Below, in pieces: positions 29,156 through 36,860 of a stretch of 38,624 bases of DNA. The stretch covers positions 1 to 38,624 of the forward strand of contig CANBZB010000005.1 of assembly GCA_947373745.1 (NCBI GenBank), in the 5' to 3' direction. The translations under genes were made by a program, and so were the position numbers. Source of the DNA: Burkholderiales bacterium. GTDB taxonomy: Bacteria > Pseudomonadota > Gammaproteobacteria > Burkholderiales > Burkholderiaceae_C. The stretch's first letter is position 1, and each line of letters opens with the position of its first letter. A model generated the notes under the pieces. That model was given only the letters and a program-made list of their open reading frames with translations, was not told the origin of the DNA and did not search any database.

Positions 29156-29736
29156 GCGGACTCTTCTGTGCTAATGCAACGCCAAGCCCATATGCTGGCA
29201 ATCGGTCCGAGTGTCAGCAGCACCCAAGACAGCGGGAAGCGCAATATGGCGACCGATAAAAATGTGGCGATAGCCAAAATACTGCAAGTTAAAAATCCCA
29301 TAGGGTTCGTTTTCAAAGCAGGCAACATTTTGATCCCGGTAGCCATGATCAAACCCGCAGAAACAGCGCCCATGCCACGTAGAGCGCCTTGCATGGCTTG
29401 GGTATCCGCAACCCCCGTAATTGCGCTGGCGATGAGAAGCACCAACATCGTGGGTACCAACAACAAACCAGCCAAGGCAGACAAAGCACCGCGCCAACCA
29501 AAATGTTTGCCGCCAATGATGATGGCAAGGTTGATCACATTGGGGCCAGGCAGTATTTGCGCGACAGACCAGTCTTCAACAAACTCTTCTAGCGTTAACC
29601 ATTTCTTTTTTTCTACTAATTCACGCTGTACAACAGCTAGGACACCACCAAAGCCTTGAAGTGCGAGCCAGTTGAAGGATAAAAAAAGATCTGCGTTGCT
29701 GGCAGGCGCATTGCGCAACGCTGTAACTTCAGGCAT
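29152..29736 (-). CDS. Chromate transporter (ChrA family), first half
   Basis: This is the upstream partner of the split ChrA pair, 194 residues. The signature reads NWLALQGFGGVLAVVQRELV and SVAQILPGPNVINLAIIIG. Several hydrophobic helices follow (for example ALAGLLLVPTMLVLLIASAI). It starts nine bases after the pgi stop on the same strand, so it appears to be transcribed as the tail of a zwf-pgi operon. No chrB-type chromate-sensing regulator is present nearby, which argues against a dedicated resistance operon. Confidence 0.86.
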   Translation of the reverse strand: MPEVTALRNAPASNADLFLSFNWLALQGFGGVLAVVQRELVEKKKWLTLEEFVEDWSVAQILPGPNVINLAIIIGGKHFGWRGALSALAGLLLVPTMLVLLIASAITGVADTQAMQGALRGMGAVSAGLIMATGIKMLPALKTNPMGFLTCSILAIATFLSVAILRFPLSWVLLTLGPIASIWAWRCISTEESA

Positions 29737-29745
29737 GTGTGAGAT

Positions 29746-31335
29746 TCATTGTTGGGACTCAATTTCTTTAGCAATGGTCTTACCTAGCTCAACACCCCAT
29801 TGGTCGTAAGCATGGATTCCCCATATCGCTGCTTGGCAAAACACTTTGTGTTCGTAGAGAGCAATGAGTGCGCCTAGGGCTCTGGGTGTAAGGGCATCCA
29901 TCCAAACGGTGCTGCTAGGAATATTGCCTGGGTAACTTCGATGCGCTGCCAAACGGTGCGCCTCTTCGCGCGACAAGCCACTTTGGAGAAGAACTTCAAG
30001 CGTTTCATCTTCAGTCCGCCCAATCGCCAGGGCTTGGGCCTGTGCTTGCATATTGAGCATGACTACGCGATGGTGCTCAGCGGCCAAGGGCAGTGGCGTA
30101 TGTTCTTCACGCGAACCGATAAAGTCGATCGGTACCAAGTGCGTACCTTGGTGAATCAATTGAAAGTAAGCATGTTGTCCGTCAATGCCAAGACTGCCCC
30201 ATACCAAAGGTGCCGTTTTAATGGCTACTTTAGATCCGTCGATATGCGTTCTCTTGCCGTTGGACTCCATTTCCATTTGCTGTAGAAAACTGGCGAATTT
30301 ATTAAGAGCTGCTGCGTAGGGCGCAATAAGGTGGGTAGATGCGCCTAAAAAGTTGGTGTTCCACACATCCATGAGCGCCATGACCAGTGGCATATTTTTG
30401 TCAGCGGGTGCGTTTAAAAAATGCGTATCCATGGCGCGAGCGCCTGCCAGTAACTCTTGGAATCCATAAGAACCAATGGCAATTGCTAGTGGAAGGCCGA
30501 TGGCAGACCAAATGGAATAACGCCCACCGACCCAGTCCCAAAACTCAAACATATGCGCAGGTTGGAAACCATGTGACGCTGCGATGCTTGGGCTGGCGGT
30601 AACGGCAATCAGATGCTGATGGAGCTTTTCCTGTGGACAACCCCCATCGATTAACCACCGCTTGGCGGATGCCAGCAAGGTCATGGTTTCCTGGGTAGTA
30701 AAGGTTTTACTTTGCACCACAAAAGCAGTGCGGGCCGGATCTAAGTTTTGTAAGGTAGTGAACAAACTCCAAGCATCCACATTGGATACGTAGTGCACTT
30801 TGACGGGGTGACCATGGGGTGGTTGCGTTTGGTTGACCAAAGCCCCGGTGGTCATGCGGGGTCCTAAGTCAGAGCCGCCAATACCCAAGTTGACAACATC
30901 TGTGATCGGCATGTGTGTAAAACCGAAGAGGGCGCCTGAGCGCACCTTTTCAGCAAAAAGGCAGACACGCAATAACTCGGCTGCAACCTGTGTAGAAATA
31001 GCCTCACCCCAAGGAGGATTACTTATATGGCTGCCACGCAATGCCACATGCAAAACAGCGCGGTTCTCTGTTTGGTTGATCGGCTCACCTTGGAACATTG
31101 CCAAGGCTTGGTCCATCACGTGTGACTCATCTGCTAATGCTAATAACTGCGACATCACATCAGCATTCACCCTCTGGTGTGAATAGTCCAGCGTGATGCC
31201 AGCAGCAGAAATTTGCATGCGCGCATAGCGCTCTTTATCTGCAAGCAGGGCTCGTAAATGGGAAGAGGTTGCGCCTTGCAAAGCCGAAAGCGCTATCCAA
31301 GCCTTACGCTTTTGCGGTGGAATAAACGGAAGCAT
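29746..31335 (-). CDS. pgi: Glucose-6-phosphate isomerase
   Basis: Pgi interconverts glucose 6-phosphate and fructose 6-phosphate. Signatures present are NLGIGGSDLGPRM, FVVQSKTFTTQETM (family signature 1 region), DWVGGRYSIWSAIGLPLAI and GSLGIDGQHAYFQLIHQGT. The catalytic GxE and His/Lys motifs are in place. Length (529) is somewhat shorter than E. coli Pgi (549). It follows zwf by 39 bases on the same strand. No good ribosome-binding site is visible before the ATG. Confidence 0.96.
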   Translation of the reverse strand: MLPFIPPQKRKAWIALSALQGATSSHLRALLADKERYARMQISAAGITLDYSHQRVNADVMSQLLALADESHVMDQALAMFQGEPINQTENRAVLHVALRGSHISNPPWGEAISTQVAAELLRVCLFAEKVRSGALFGFTHMPITDVVNLGIGGSDLGPRMTTGALVNQTQPPHGHPVKVHYVSNVDAWSLFTTLQNLDPARTAFVVQSKTFTTQETMTLLASAKRWLIDGGCPQEKLHQHLIAVTASPSIAASHGFQPAHMFEFWDWVGGRYSIWSAIGLPLAIAIGSYGFQELLAGARAMDTHFLNAPADKNMPLVMALMDVWNTNFLGASTHLIAPYAAALNKFASFLQQMEMESNGKRTHIDGSKVAIKTAPLVWGSLGIDGQHAYFQLIHQGTHLVPIDFIGSREEHTPLPLAAEHHRVVMLNMQAQAQALAIGRTEDETLEVLLQSGLSREEAHRLAAHRSYPGNIPSSTVWMDALTPRALGALIALYEHKVFCQAAIWGIHAYDQWGVELGKTIAKEIESQQ

Positions 31336-31374
31336 GGAGGTATTTTAGGTGTCTGCTGTAGCAATTGGTAGGTG

Positions 31375-32844
31375 CTAGTTTTCTTCAAACCAGCAAAGAT
31401 TTTCTCTGGCCATCAAAGCAGAAGATGCTGCAGGCCCCCAACTTCCGGCTTGATATTCGCGTGGTTTGTCATCCAGTGTTTCCCATCCATGCAAGATAGG
31501 TTCGACCCATGTCCACGCTGCTTCAAGTTCGTCTCTGCGCATAAAGTGCGTTAAGCGGCCTTTGATGACGTCCATTAAAAGCCGTTCATAGGCTTCAGCA
31601 CGGCGCTTATCTGAAGAGAGTTGCAAATCAAGCCCTAGTTTGACCGGGCTCATGTTCATACCAGACCCGGGCTCTTTCACCATCATCTGTAATTGGATGA
31701 ACTCTTCAGGTTGCAAGCTAATGATGAGTCGATTAGGTTGTTGCGTTGCATTACCAAAGATTGAAAACGGTTGCTCAGAAAACTCAATGATGATTTCGGA
31801 GTGTCTCTTTTGTAACCGTTTTCCCGTTCTTAAAAAGAAGGGGACATTTGCCCACCTTGCATTGTTAATATGCGCTTTCAAGGCCACAAAAGTTTCAGTT
31901 CGACTGTCCGGCGGTACATTGGCTTCTTCGCGGTAGCTTTTCACGAGAAGACCTTCGCTGTTTCCTGCGGTGTATTGGCCTCGAACGGTGTCGCGCTTGA
32001 TATCGCTTAAGTCCATCTTGCGCAGAGAGCGCAAGACTTTCAGTTTTTCGTCGCGCACATCGTCAGCGTCCATAGAGATCGGCGGTTCCATCCCAACAAT
32101 GCATAAAAGCTGTAGCAAATGGTTTTGCACCATGTCGCGCATGGCACCAGCACCGTTGTAAAACCCTGCACGGCTTCCCACCCCGACAGTTTCGGCTACG
32201 GTAATTTGTACACTCTTGATGTAAGGCGCACGCCACAGAGGTTCAAAAATGGCATTGCCAAATCGCAGCACCATCAGGTTTTGTACAGTTTCTTTGCCCA
32301 AATAGTGGTCGATACGGTAGATTTGATGTTCTTCAAAATATTGAGAGACTTGCAGGTTGATGGCTTGGGCAGACGCTAGGTCTGTACCAAGAGGCTTTTC
32401 TAGAACAACACGCGATTGCGAATCTACTAAGCCGGCCTGCGATAAGTTCGCGCAAATTTGGGTGAACAAACTAGGGGCAGTGGCCAGGTAAAAAACCCGC
32501 ATGCGCGTTTCAGTACAAACGGCTTTGAGTTTTGCATAGTCCCCTGCGTTGGTGAGATCAAGTTGTACAAATTGCAACCTATTGAGAAAACTCTCCCAAT
32601 CCGCTTGTTTCAGTGCTTGGGCCTCAATGAAAGGTGGCGACTGTTCGTTGATAAAGCGCACATATTGCTCACGATTCCAACCTTGTCTACCGATACCAAT
32701 AATGCGGGTGCCTGCATCTAATTTGTCATGGGCATGGGCTATGTAGAGCGCGGGAAGCAATTTGCGAAAGGACAAATCGCCAGCGCCACCAAAAATGACG
32801 ATGTCATAAGAAGACGAAGTGTTCGTGTGCTGCATGGCTTTCAT
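31375..32844 (-). CDS. zwf: Glucose-6-phosphate 1-dehydrogenase
   Basis: Zwf oxidises glucose 6-phosphate to 6-phosphogluconolactone with NADP, opening the oxidative pentose phosphate and Entner-Doudoroff routes. The nucleotide-binding motif is FGGAGDLSFRKLLPALY and the substrate-binding active-site motif is RIDHYLGKETVQN. Length is 489 (486 if the ATG at 32835 is used). pgi follows on the same strand, and a 6-phosphogluconate dehydrogenase lies on the other side of murI. No 6-phosphogluconolactonase gene (pgl) is in the window. The 79-base gap to murI holds a perfect palindrome that may be an operator. Confidence 0.97.
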   Translation of the reverse strand: MKAMQHTNTSSSYDIVIFGGAGDLSFRKLLPALYIAHAHDKLDAGTRIIGIGRQGWNREQYVRFINEQSPPFIEAQALKQADWESFLNRLQFVQLDLTNAGDYAKLKAVCTETRMRVFYLATAPSLFTQICANLSQAGLVDSQSRVVLEKPLGTDLASAQAINLQVSQYFEEHQIYRIDHYLGKETVQNLMVLRFGNAIFEPLWRAPYIKSVQITVAETVGVGSRAGFYNGAGAMRDMVQNHLLQLLCIVGMEPPISMDADDVRDEKLKVLRSLRKMDLSDIKRDTVRGQYTAGNSEGLLVKSYREEANVPPDSRTETFVALKAHINNARWANVPFFLRTGKRLQKRHSEIIIEFSEQPFSIFGNATQQPNRLIISLQPEEFIQLQMMVKEPGSGMNMSPVKLGLDLQLSSDKRRAEAYERLLMDVIKGRLTHFMRRDELEAAWTWVEPILHGWETLDDKPREYQAGSWGPAASSALMARENLCWFEEN

Positions 32845-32868
32845 AATAAATGCAAAAAACTACCAAAA

Positions 32869-32880
32869 ACTTAATTAAGT
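32869..32880. promoter_or_regulatory. 12-base perfect palindrome in the zwf/murI divergent region
   Basis: ACTTAATTAAGT is a perfect inverted repeat flanked on both sides by direct TACCAAA copies (32861 and 32880). It lies 25 bases upstream of the zwf ATG and 44 bases upstream of the murI ATG. On the zwf strand a TTGGTC and a TTAAGT 17 bases apart could be -35 and -10 elements, which would put the palindrome over the -10. A sugar-responsive repressor site (HexR/RpiR type, for example) is an inference only. Confidence 0.4.
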
Positions 32881-32923
32881 ACCAAATCAATGACCAAAAG
32901 ATGAATCGAGGAAAATAGCAGCC

Positions 32924-33736
32924 ATGTCTGCGCACGATCACCCTTCTACGTCATTTGCCGATGCAATAGGCGTTTTTGACTCCGGCGTTGGCGGTTTATC
33001 GGTATTGCGCGCCATACGTGACGCCTTACCTTTAGAAAATTTGGTTTACGTGGCTGATTCAGGCCACGCACCGTATGGCGATAAAACAGAAGCGCTCATT
33101 ACCGAGCGGACATTAACAGTAGGCAATTGGTTGGCGTCCTCAGGCGTTAAAGCCATCACGGTCGCTTGCAATACCGCAACAGTTGTTGCCATCCGCCATT
33201 TGCGCGAGCAAATACATATTCCAGTTGTTGCAATTGAACCGGCTATCAAACCTGCTGTAAATATCACGCGATCAGGCGTTGTCGCAGTGCTAGCCACCAC
33301 GCAAACCTTGCAAAGCGAGAGCGTCGCGCGTTTGTGTCAGGCATATGGTGAGGGAAAGCGCATCTTGTTACAAGCGTGCCCTGGATGGGTGGAAGCAGTT
33401 GAGCAAGCGGACTTGGACAGTCCACACACGCAAGCTTTGCTGCGCCAGTTCGTGGAGCCCTTGATACACCAAGGCGTGGATACCTTGGTGCTAGGCTGCA
33501 CGCACTACCCCTTTTTACGAAACACCTTGCAGCAGATTGTTGGCGAACAAGTTGTCCTCATAGACCCCGCGGTTGCAGTTGCCACTGAGTTGACCAGACG
33601 CTTAGCCAATAACCGCCATGTCCATACAAAAACTAGTGGAACAACGCGATTTTTTACAACGGGGAATGTCCTACACGTACAGCAAGTCGTGTCGCATTTG
33701 TGGGGCGATACGGCAATAGTGGAGACGATGTCTTAG
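32924..33736 (+). CDS. murI: Glutamate racemase
   Basis: MurI makes D-glutamate for peptidoglycan from L-glutamate by a two-cysteine, cofactor-independent mechanism. The catalytic cysteines are Cys82 in ACNTAT and Cys192 in LGCTHYPFL. The N-terminal [14 protein letters not shown] and ADSGHAPYG are conserved. Length (270) is normal. GAGGAAAATAG lies upstream of the ATG. The gene is divergent from zwf and followed by the 6-phosphogluconate dehydrogenase gene after 70 bases. Confidence 0.96.
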   Translation: MSAHDHPSTSFADAIGVFDSGVGGLSVLRAIRDALPLENLVYVADSGHAPYGDKTEALITERTLTVGNWLASSGVKAITVACNTATVVAIRHLREQIHIPVVAIEPAIKPAVNITRSGVVAVLATTQTLQSESVARLCQAYGEGKRILLQACPGWVEAVEQADLDSPHTQALLRQFVEPLIHQGVDTLVLGCTHYPFLRNTLQQIVGEQVVLIDPAVAVATELTRRLANNRHVHTKTSGTTRFFTTGNVLHVQQVVSHLWGDTAIVETMS

Positions 33737-33806
33737 TCTTAACAAGCAGCATTTGTATGTGCTTTGCATATACAGTGCTATTTTGAAAAATATAACTGGA
33801 GCGAAC

Positions 33807-34784
33807 GTGCAACTAGGAATGATTGGTTTGGGTCGAATGGGCGGCAATATTGTGCGGCGATTGATGCAGCATGGGCACTCTGCCGTGGTCTATGACGTGA
33901 ATCCAGAAAACGTCAGCCAACTGGCGAAAGAAGGGGCAGCTCCGAGTAAAAGTTTGTCGCACATGGTCGAGCAAATGCCCAAACCCAGGGCCATTTGGGT
34001 CATGTTGCCAGCTGGTGAGATAACCGCACAAACCATTTCAGAATTAAGCGAGCTTTTAGAGGCTGGTGACATGTTGATAGATGGTGGTAACTCCAACTTT
34101 CAAGATGACGTGCGTCATGCCCAAATGTTGCAAGCCAAAGGCATTCGTTATCTCGACGTGGGTACCAGCGGGGGGGTGTGGGGCTTGGAGCGAGGGTATT
34201 GCATGATGATTGGAGGCGATAAATCTGCTGCTATCCATCTCGATCCTATCTTTAAATCTCTGGCGCCAGGGATAGGAAATATTCCTCGTACACCTGGGCG
34301 TGAAGGCAAAGTTTCTACTGCCGAAGAAGGCTATCTCTACACCGGGCCCGCGGGTTCAGGTCATTTCGTGAAGATGGTGCACAACGGCATTGAATACGGA
34401 TTGATGCAAGCCTATGCGGAAGGCATGGATGTGCTCAAAGGTGTTGCACAAGAAAGTATTCCGGCCGAAAGACGTTACCAGCTAGATTTGGCCGACATCA
34501 CAGAGTTGTGGCGGCGCGGCAGCGTAGTCTCATCGTGGTTGCTCGATTTATCCGCCATTTCATTAGCGGAAGATCCAGAACTCGCCTCTTATTCTGGGCA
34601 TGTTCAAGACTCTGGAGAGGGGCGCTGGACGATCAACGCCGCCATTGAAGAGGCCGTGCCAGTACCTGTTTTGTCAGCGGCTTTGTTTGCCCGTTTTCGC
34701 TCGCGTCAACTCAGCACCTTTGCCGACAAAATGCTGTCAGCTATGCGCAAGCAGTTTGGTGGCCATCAAGAGCCTAAAAAATAA
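33807..34784 (+). CDS. gnd: 6-phosphogluconate dehydrogenase, short decarboxylating form
   Basis: This enzyme oxidatively decarboxylates 6-phosphogluconate to ribulose 5-phosphate. The Rossmann motif GLGRMG is at residues 7-12. The family signature IDGGNS is at 91-96, and [20 protein letters not shown] begins at 119. The catalytic region [16 protein letters not shown] includes Lys189 and Asn193. At 325 residues it is the short form (Gluconobacter/YqeC-like group), not the 470-residue E. coli type, and this group often prefers NAD. I chose the GTG at 33807 because GGAG lies five bases upstream; the longer frame has no conserved N-terminus. Confidence 0.94.
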   Translation: MQLGMIGLGRMGGNIVRRLMQHGHSAVVYDVNPENVSQLAKEGAAPSKSLSHMVEQMPKPRAIWVMLPAGEITAQTISELSELLEAGDMLIDGGNSNFQDDVRHAQMLQAKGIRYLDVGTSGGVWGLERGYCMMIGGDKSAAIHLDPIFKSLAPGIGNIPRTPGREGKVSTAEEGYLYTGPAGSGHFVKMVHNGIEYGLMQAYAEGMDVLKGVAQESIPAERRYQLDLADITELWRRGSVVSSWLLDLSAISLAEDPELASYSGHVQDSGEGRWTINAAIEEAVPVPVLSAALFARFRSRQLSTFADKMLSAMRKQFGGHQEPKK

Positions 34785-34787
34785 TTA

Positions 34788-34976
34788 TCAGAGGTCCTGT
34801 AGTGCTGTTTTCAAATGATGTGTAAATAGCGCATCGTCAGCGAGTGCATTGGCATTGAGTAATGCCAGTTTGACCAAAAAAAGCTCCGCTTTTTCAGGGC
34901 CTGCTTGATCGATCGCGGTGGCCAAACTGTCATAGACGTTTTCTAAGGCTGCGATGCTTAATTCTGGTTTCACCAT
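34788..34976 (-). CDS. DUF2783 small protein
   Basis: This 62-residue protein matches the DUF2783 pattern (LENVYDSLATAIDQAG and EKAELFLVKLALLNAN). It is all-helical by appearance, with no signal peptide or membrane helix. The function is unknown. Its ATG is preceded by AAGGA at six bases, and that AAGGA overlaps the stop of the flavin hydroxylase gene, so the two are very likely co-expressed. DUF2783 genes are often found beside FAD-dependent hydroxylases. It converges on gnd with three bases between the stops. Confidence 0.82.
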   Translation of the reverse strand: MVKPELSIAALENVYDSLATAIDQAGPEKAELFLVKLALLNANALADDALFTHHLKTALQDL

Positions 34977-34985
34977 AGTTTTTCC

Positions 34986-36725
34986 TTATTGAACGAGAAC
35001 AGCTTGAAGCGCGCTGTGTAATCGGGTTTCATCGATGTGGAGCCAGCGACCACAAATATGCTGATCGGGGCGCAGTAAATACGCTCCGCCTGAATCTGGA
35101 ATGCCATAGCGAGACTTCACTTTGCCTAATGGGTCTTGCAAAGTCATATCGGCGCCTACGACAGAATGTGGTGCTCCGACCGCTATTACCCGAATGGGAA
35201 GCCCTTTATTTTTGAACGTCCGAATCATGCTTTGCAATTGCGGTGAAACGCGGGCATGTTGCTTGGGTGCGTTTGGCTTTTCATCTTGCTTTGTAGGTTT
35301 AGAGGTATCGACAAAATAAAGTAAATCAAAGCCACCGCCAAGGTGGTCTAGTAAAAAATCACCGTTGGTCAAGCGGACGTTGTGTGGTGGAGCACCATGC
35401 GAAGGGCCTGTTTCAAACAAAGCGTTGTCATCGTCTGGACTGTTGAGCACAGAGTGTGAATATTCATGGGGACGCGAAGTGCGCCAATGAAATAGCGGGC
35501 GAACAAAAGCCTGTGTAAGGGACAACGATAAAACAGCGTCGCGTAGCAAGCGAAAGCCTCGGCTAGGCGGCGCCATGAAACGCGTGCTCTTACCAGATTC
35601 TGTGATGATTTCTCTGGCTGCAGTGACACGCTCAGTACTGAAATTACGCAAAAATTTGTCGCTGGTTAGGCCTTTGCACACCATGGCTAGATGCCACCCT
35701 ACAGATTGCGCGTCTTGAAATGCAGTATTTGCGCCACGGACTCCAAAAATAGGTAACAAATGCGCAGCGTCCCCAATAAACAGAGTTCTTCCGTGCTGGT
35801 AGTCTGGTAATGTCAACGTCCGTGCGGAATAGACGGAACTCCAATCCATTTCCCAGGCAATACCTGCATGGCCAATCATCGCCAGTTGGGCGTTGATACG
35901 TTCTTTGAGGGATGCAGGCTCTAGCGCTTGTTCAGGTGTTTCGCCAGGCGGCAGTTGGTAATCGATGCGCCAAATACCGTGCGGTTCGCGGTGCATCAAT
36001 ATCGTGTTGCCTCGGTTCCATTCAGGATCGAAAAATGCCAATCGCTCAGTGGGGTAAGGCAAGTCAATTTTGATATCTGCAATGACAAAAAATCCTTCAT
36101 AGGATGCGCCTTCGAGTTTGAGACCCATGGCGCTGCGTATATCTGAGCGGCCACCGTCTGCAGCAATGAGCCATTGGGTTTCAAGTTGGTAAGTGCCTTC
36201 AGGTGTATCGATCTTCACTTCGGCGTGTCCAGTGTGCTGCACTACACCCACTACTTTATTTCCCCAGCGAACATCAATGCAGGGATTCGCTTGGCAAGCG
36301 TCGAGCAAGTATTCTTCTAAATATTGCTGTTGGATATTGGTCATAGGTGGGTATCTGTCGTCATCGTCATGGGGTGCTTCCATGCGAAATACGCGTTGCC
36401 CGCGGTAAAACGAATTTCCAAAGCGCCAAGGCAATCCGTTTTCTAAGATTTTGTCTGCAACACCCACTTGCTGCAGTATTTCCATGGATCGGCGGGTAAA
36501 CACAATCGCACGGCTGCCTTGGGATACCTGCAACTCAGAATTCAAAACCACACTGTGCACGCCAAACCGAGCCAGTTCAAGTGCAGTGACTAATCCAGCA
36601 GGGCCAGCGCCTACGATCGTCACCGCATGTCTTAATTGCGACTCTTGCTTGGATGGCAACCAAGGTTCAAACACCTTGTATTTGTAATAAATGGAGGCGC
36701 GAGGTGATTTTTCAGGGAAATGCAT
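34986..36725 (-). CDS. FAD-dependent monooxygenase (phenol/MhpA-like class A flavin hydroxylase)
   Basis: This is a class A flavoprotein monooxygenase of 579 residues, of the kind that hydroxylates aromatic rings with NAD(P)H and O2. The FAD motif GAGPAG is at 39-44, the DG motif with DGGRSD is at about 190-195, and the second FAD motif GRTLFIGDAAHLLPIFGVRG includes 318-322. A C-terminal thioredoxin-like domain ends with AYLLRPDQHICGRW. The substrate cannot be told from sequence; MhpA-like 3-(3-hydroxyphenyl)propionate hydroxylases are the nearest familiar group. No other aromatic degradation genes are nearby. I chose the ATG at 36725; the frame also has a TTG four codons earlier. DUF2783 follows after nine bases. 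Confidence 0.88.
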   Translation of the reverse strand: MHFPEKSPRASIYYKYKVFEPWLPSKQESQLRHAVTIVGAGPAGLVTALELARFGVHSVVLNSELQVSQGSRAIVFTRRSMEILQQVGVADKILENGLPWRFGNSFYRGQRVFRMEAPHDDDDRYPPMTNIQQQYLEEYLLDACQANPCIDVRWGNKVVGVVQHTGHAEVKIDTPEGTYQLETQWLIAADGGRSDIRSAMGLKLEGASYEGFFVIADIKIDLPYPTERLAFFDPEWNRGNTILMHREPHGIWRIDYQLPPGETPEQALEPASLKERINAQLAMIGHAGIAWEMDWSSVYSARTLTLPDYQHGRTLFIGDAAHLLPIFGVRGANTAFQDAQSVGWHLAMVCKGLTSDKFLRNFSTERVTAAREIITESGKSTRFMAPPSRGFRLLRDAVLSLSLTQAFVRPLFHWRTSRPHEYSHSVLNSPDDDNALFETGPSHGAPPHNVRLTNGDFLLDHLGGGFDLLYFVDTSKPTKQDEKPNAPKQHARVSPQLQSMIRTFKNKGLPIRVIAVGAPHSVVGADMTLQDPLGKVKSRYGIPDSGGAYLLRPDQHICGRWLHIDETRLHSALQAVLVQ

Positions 36726-36734
36726 AAACGTTGC

Positions 36735-36748
36735 CAAAAGTACTTTTG
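36735..36748. promoter_or_regulatory. 14-base perfect palindrome upstream of the flavin hydroxylase
   Basis: CAAAAGTACTTTTG is a perfect inverted repeat ending nine bases before the hydroxylase ATG (minus strand). With one bulged C it extends to TTGC...GCAA (36731-36751). It lies where a promoter -10, transcription start or ribosome-binding site would be expected, so a repressor site is plausible. No regulator gene adjoins it, and the cognate protein is unknown. Confidence 0.45.
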
Positions 36749-36819
36749 CAATGGTATTTCACAAATTTAATGCCATTTGGATCGTCGATTCGCTCAATAG
36801 CCCTCTGTCTGCCAGCATA

Positions 36820-36833
36820 AAGGGGTAACCCTT
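36820..36833. promoter_or_regulatory. Inverted repeat upstream of the YgiQ gene
   Basis: AAGGG and CCCTT are separated by GTAA, 27 bases upstream of the YgiQ start. It could be an operator, a short leader hairpin or chance. The remaining sequence of this 135-base gap shows no clear promoter elements to me beyond an AT-rich run near 36760. Confidence 0.3.
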
Positions 36834-36860
36834 ACACTTGTTGGTTATTAGAAATAGCCC

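Noticed and set aside
33737-33806. AT-rich stretch before gnd (TTTGCA, 17 bases, AAAAAT) as a promoter
   Set aside because: The hexamers match the consensus poorly, and several equally weak pairs can be drawn in the same 70 bases.
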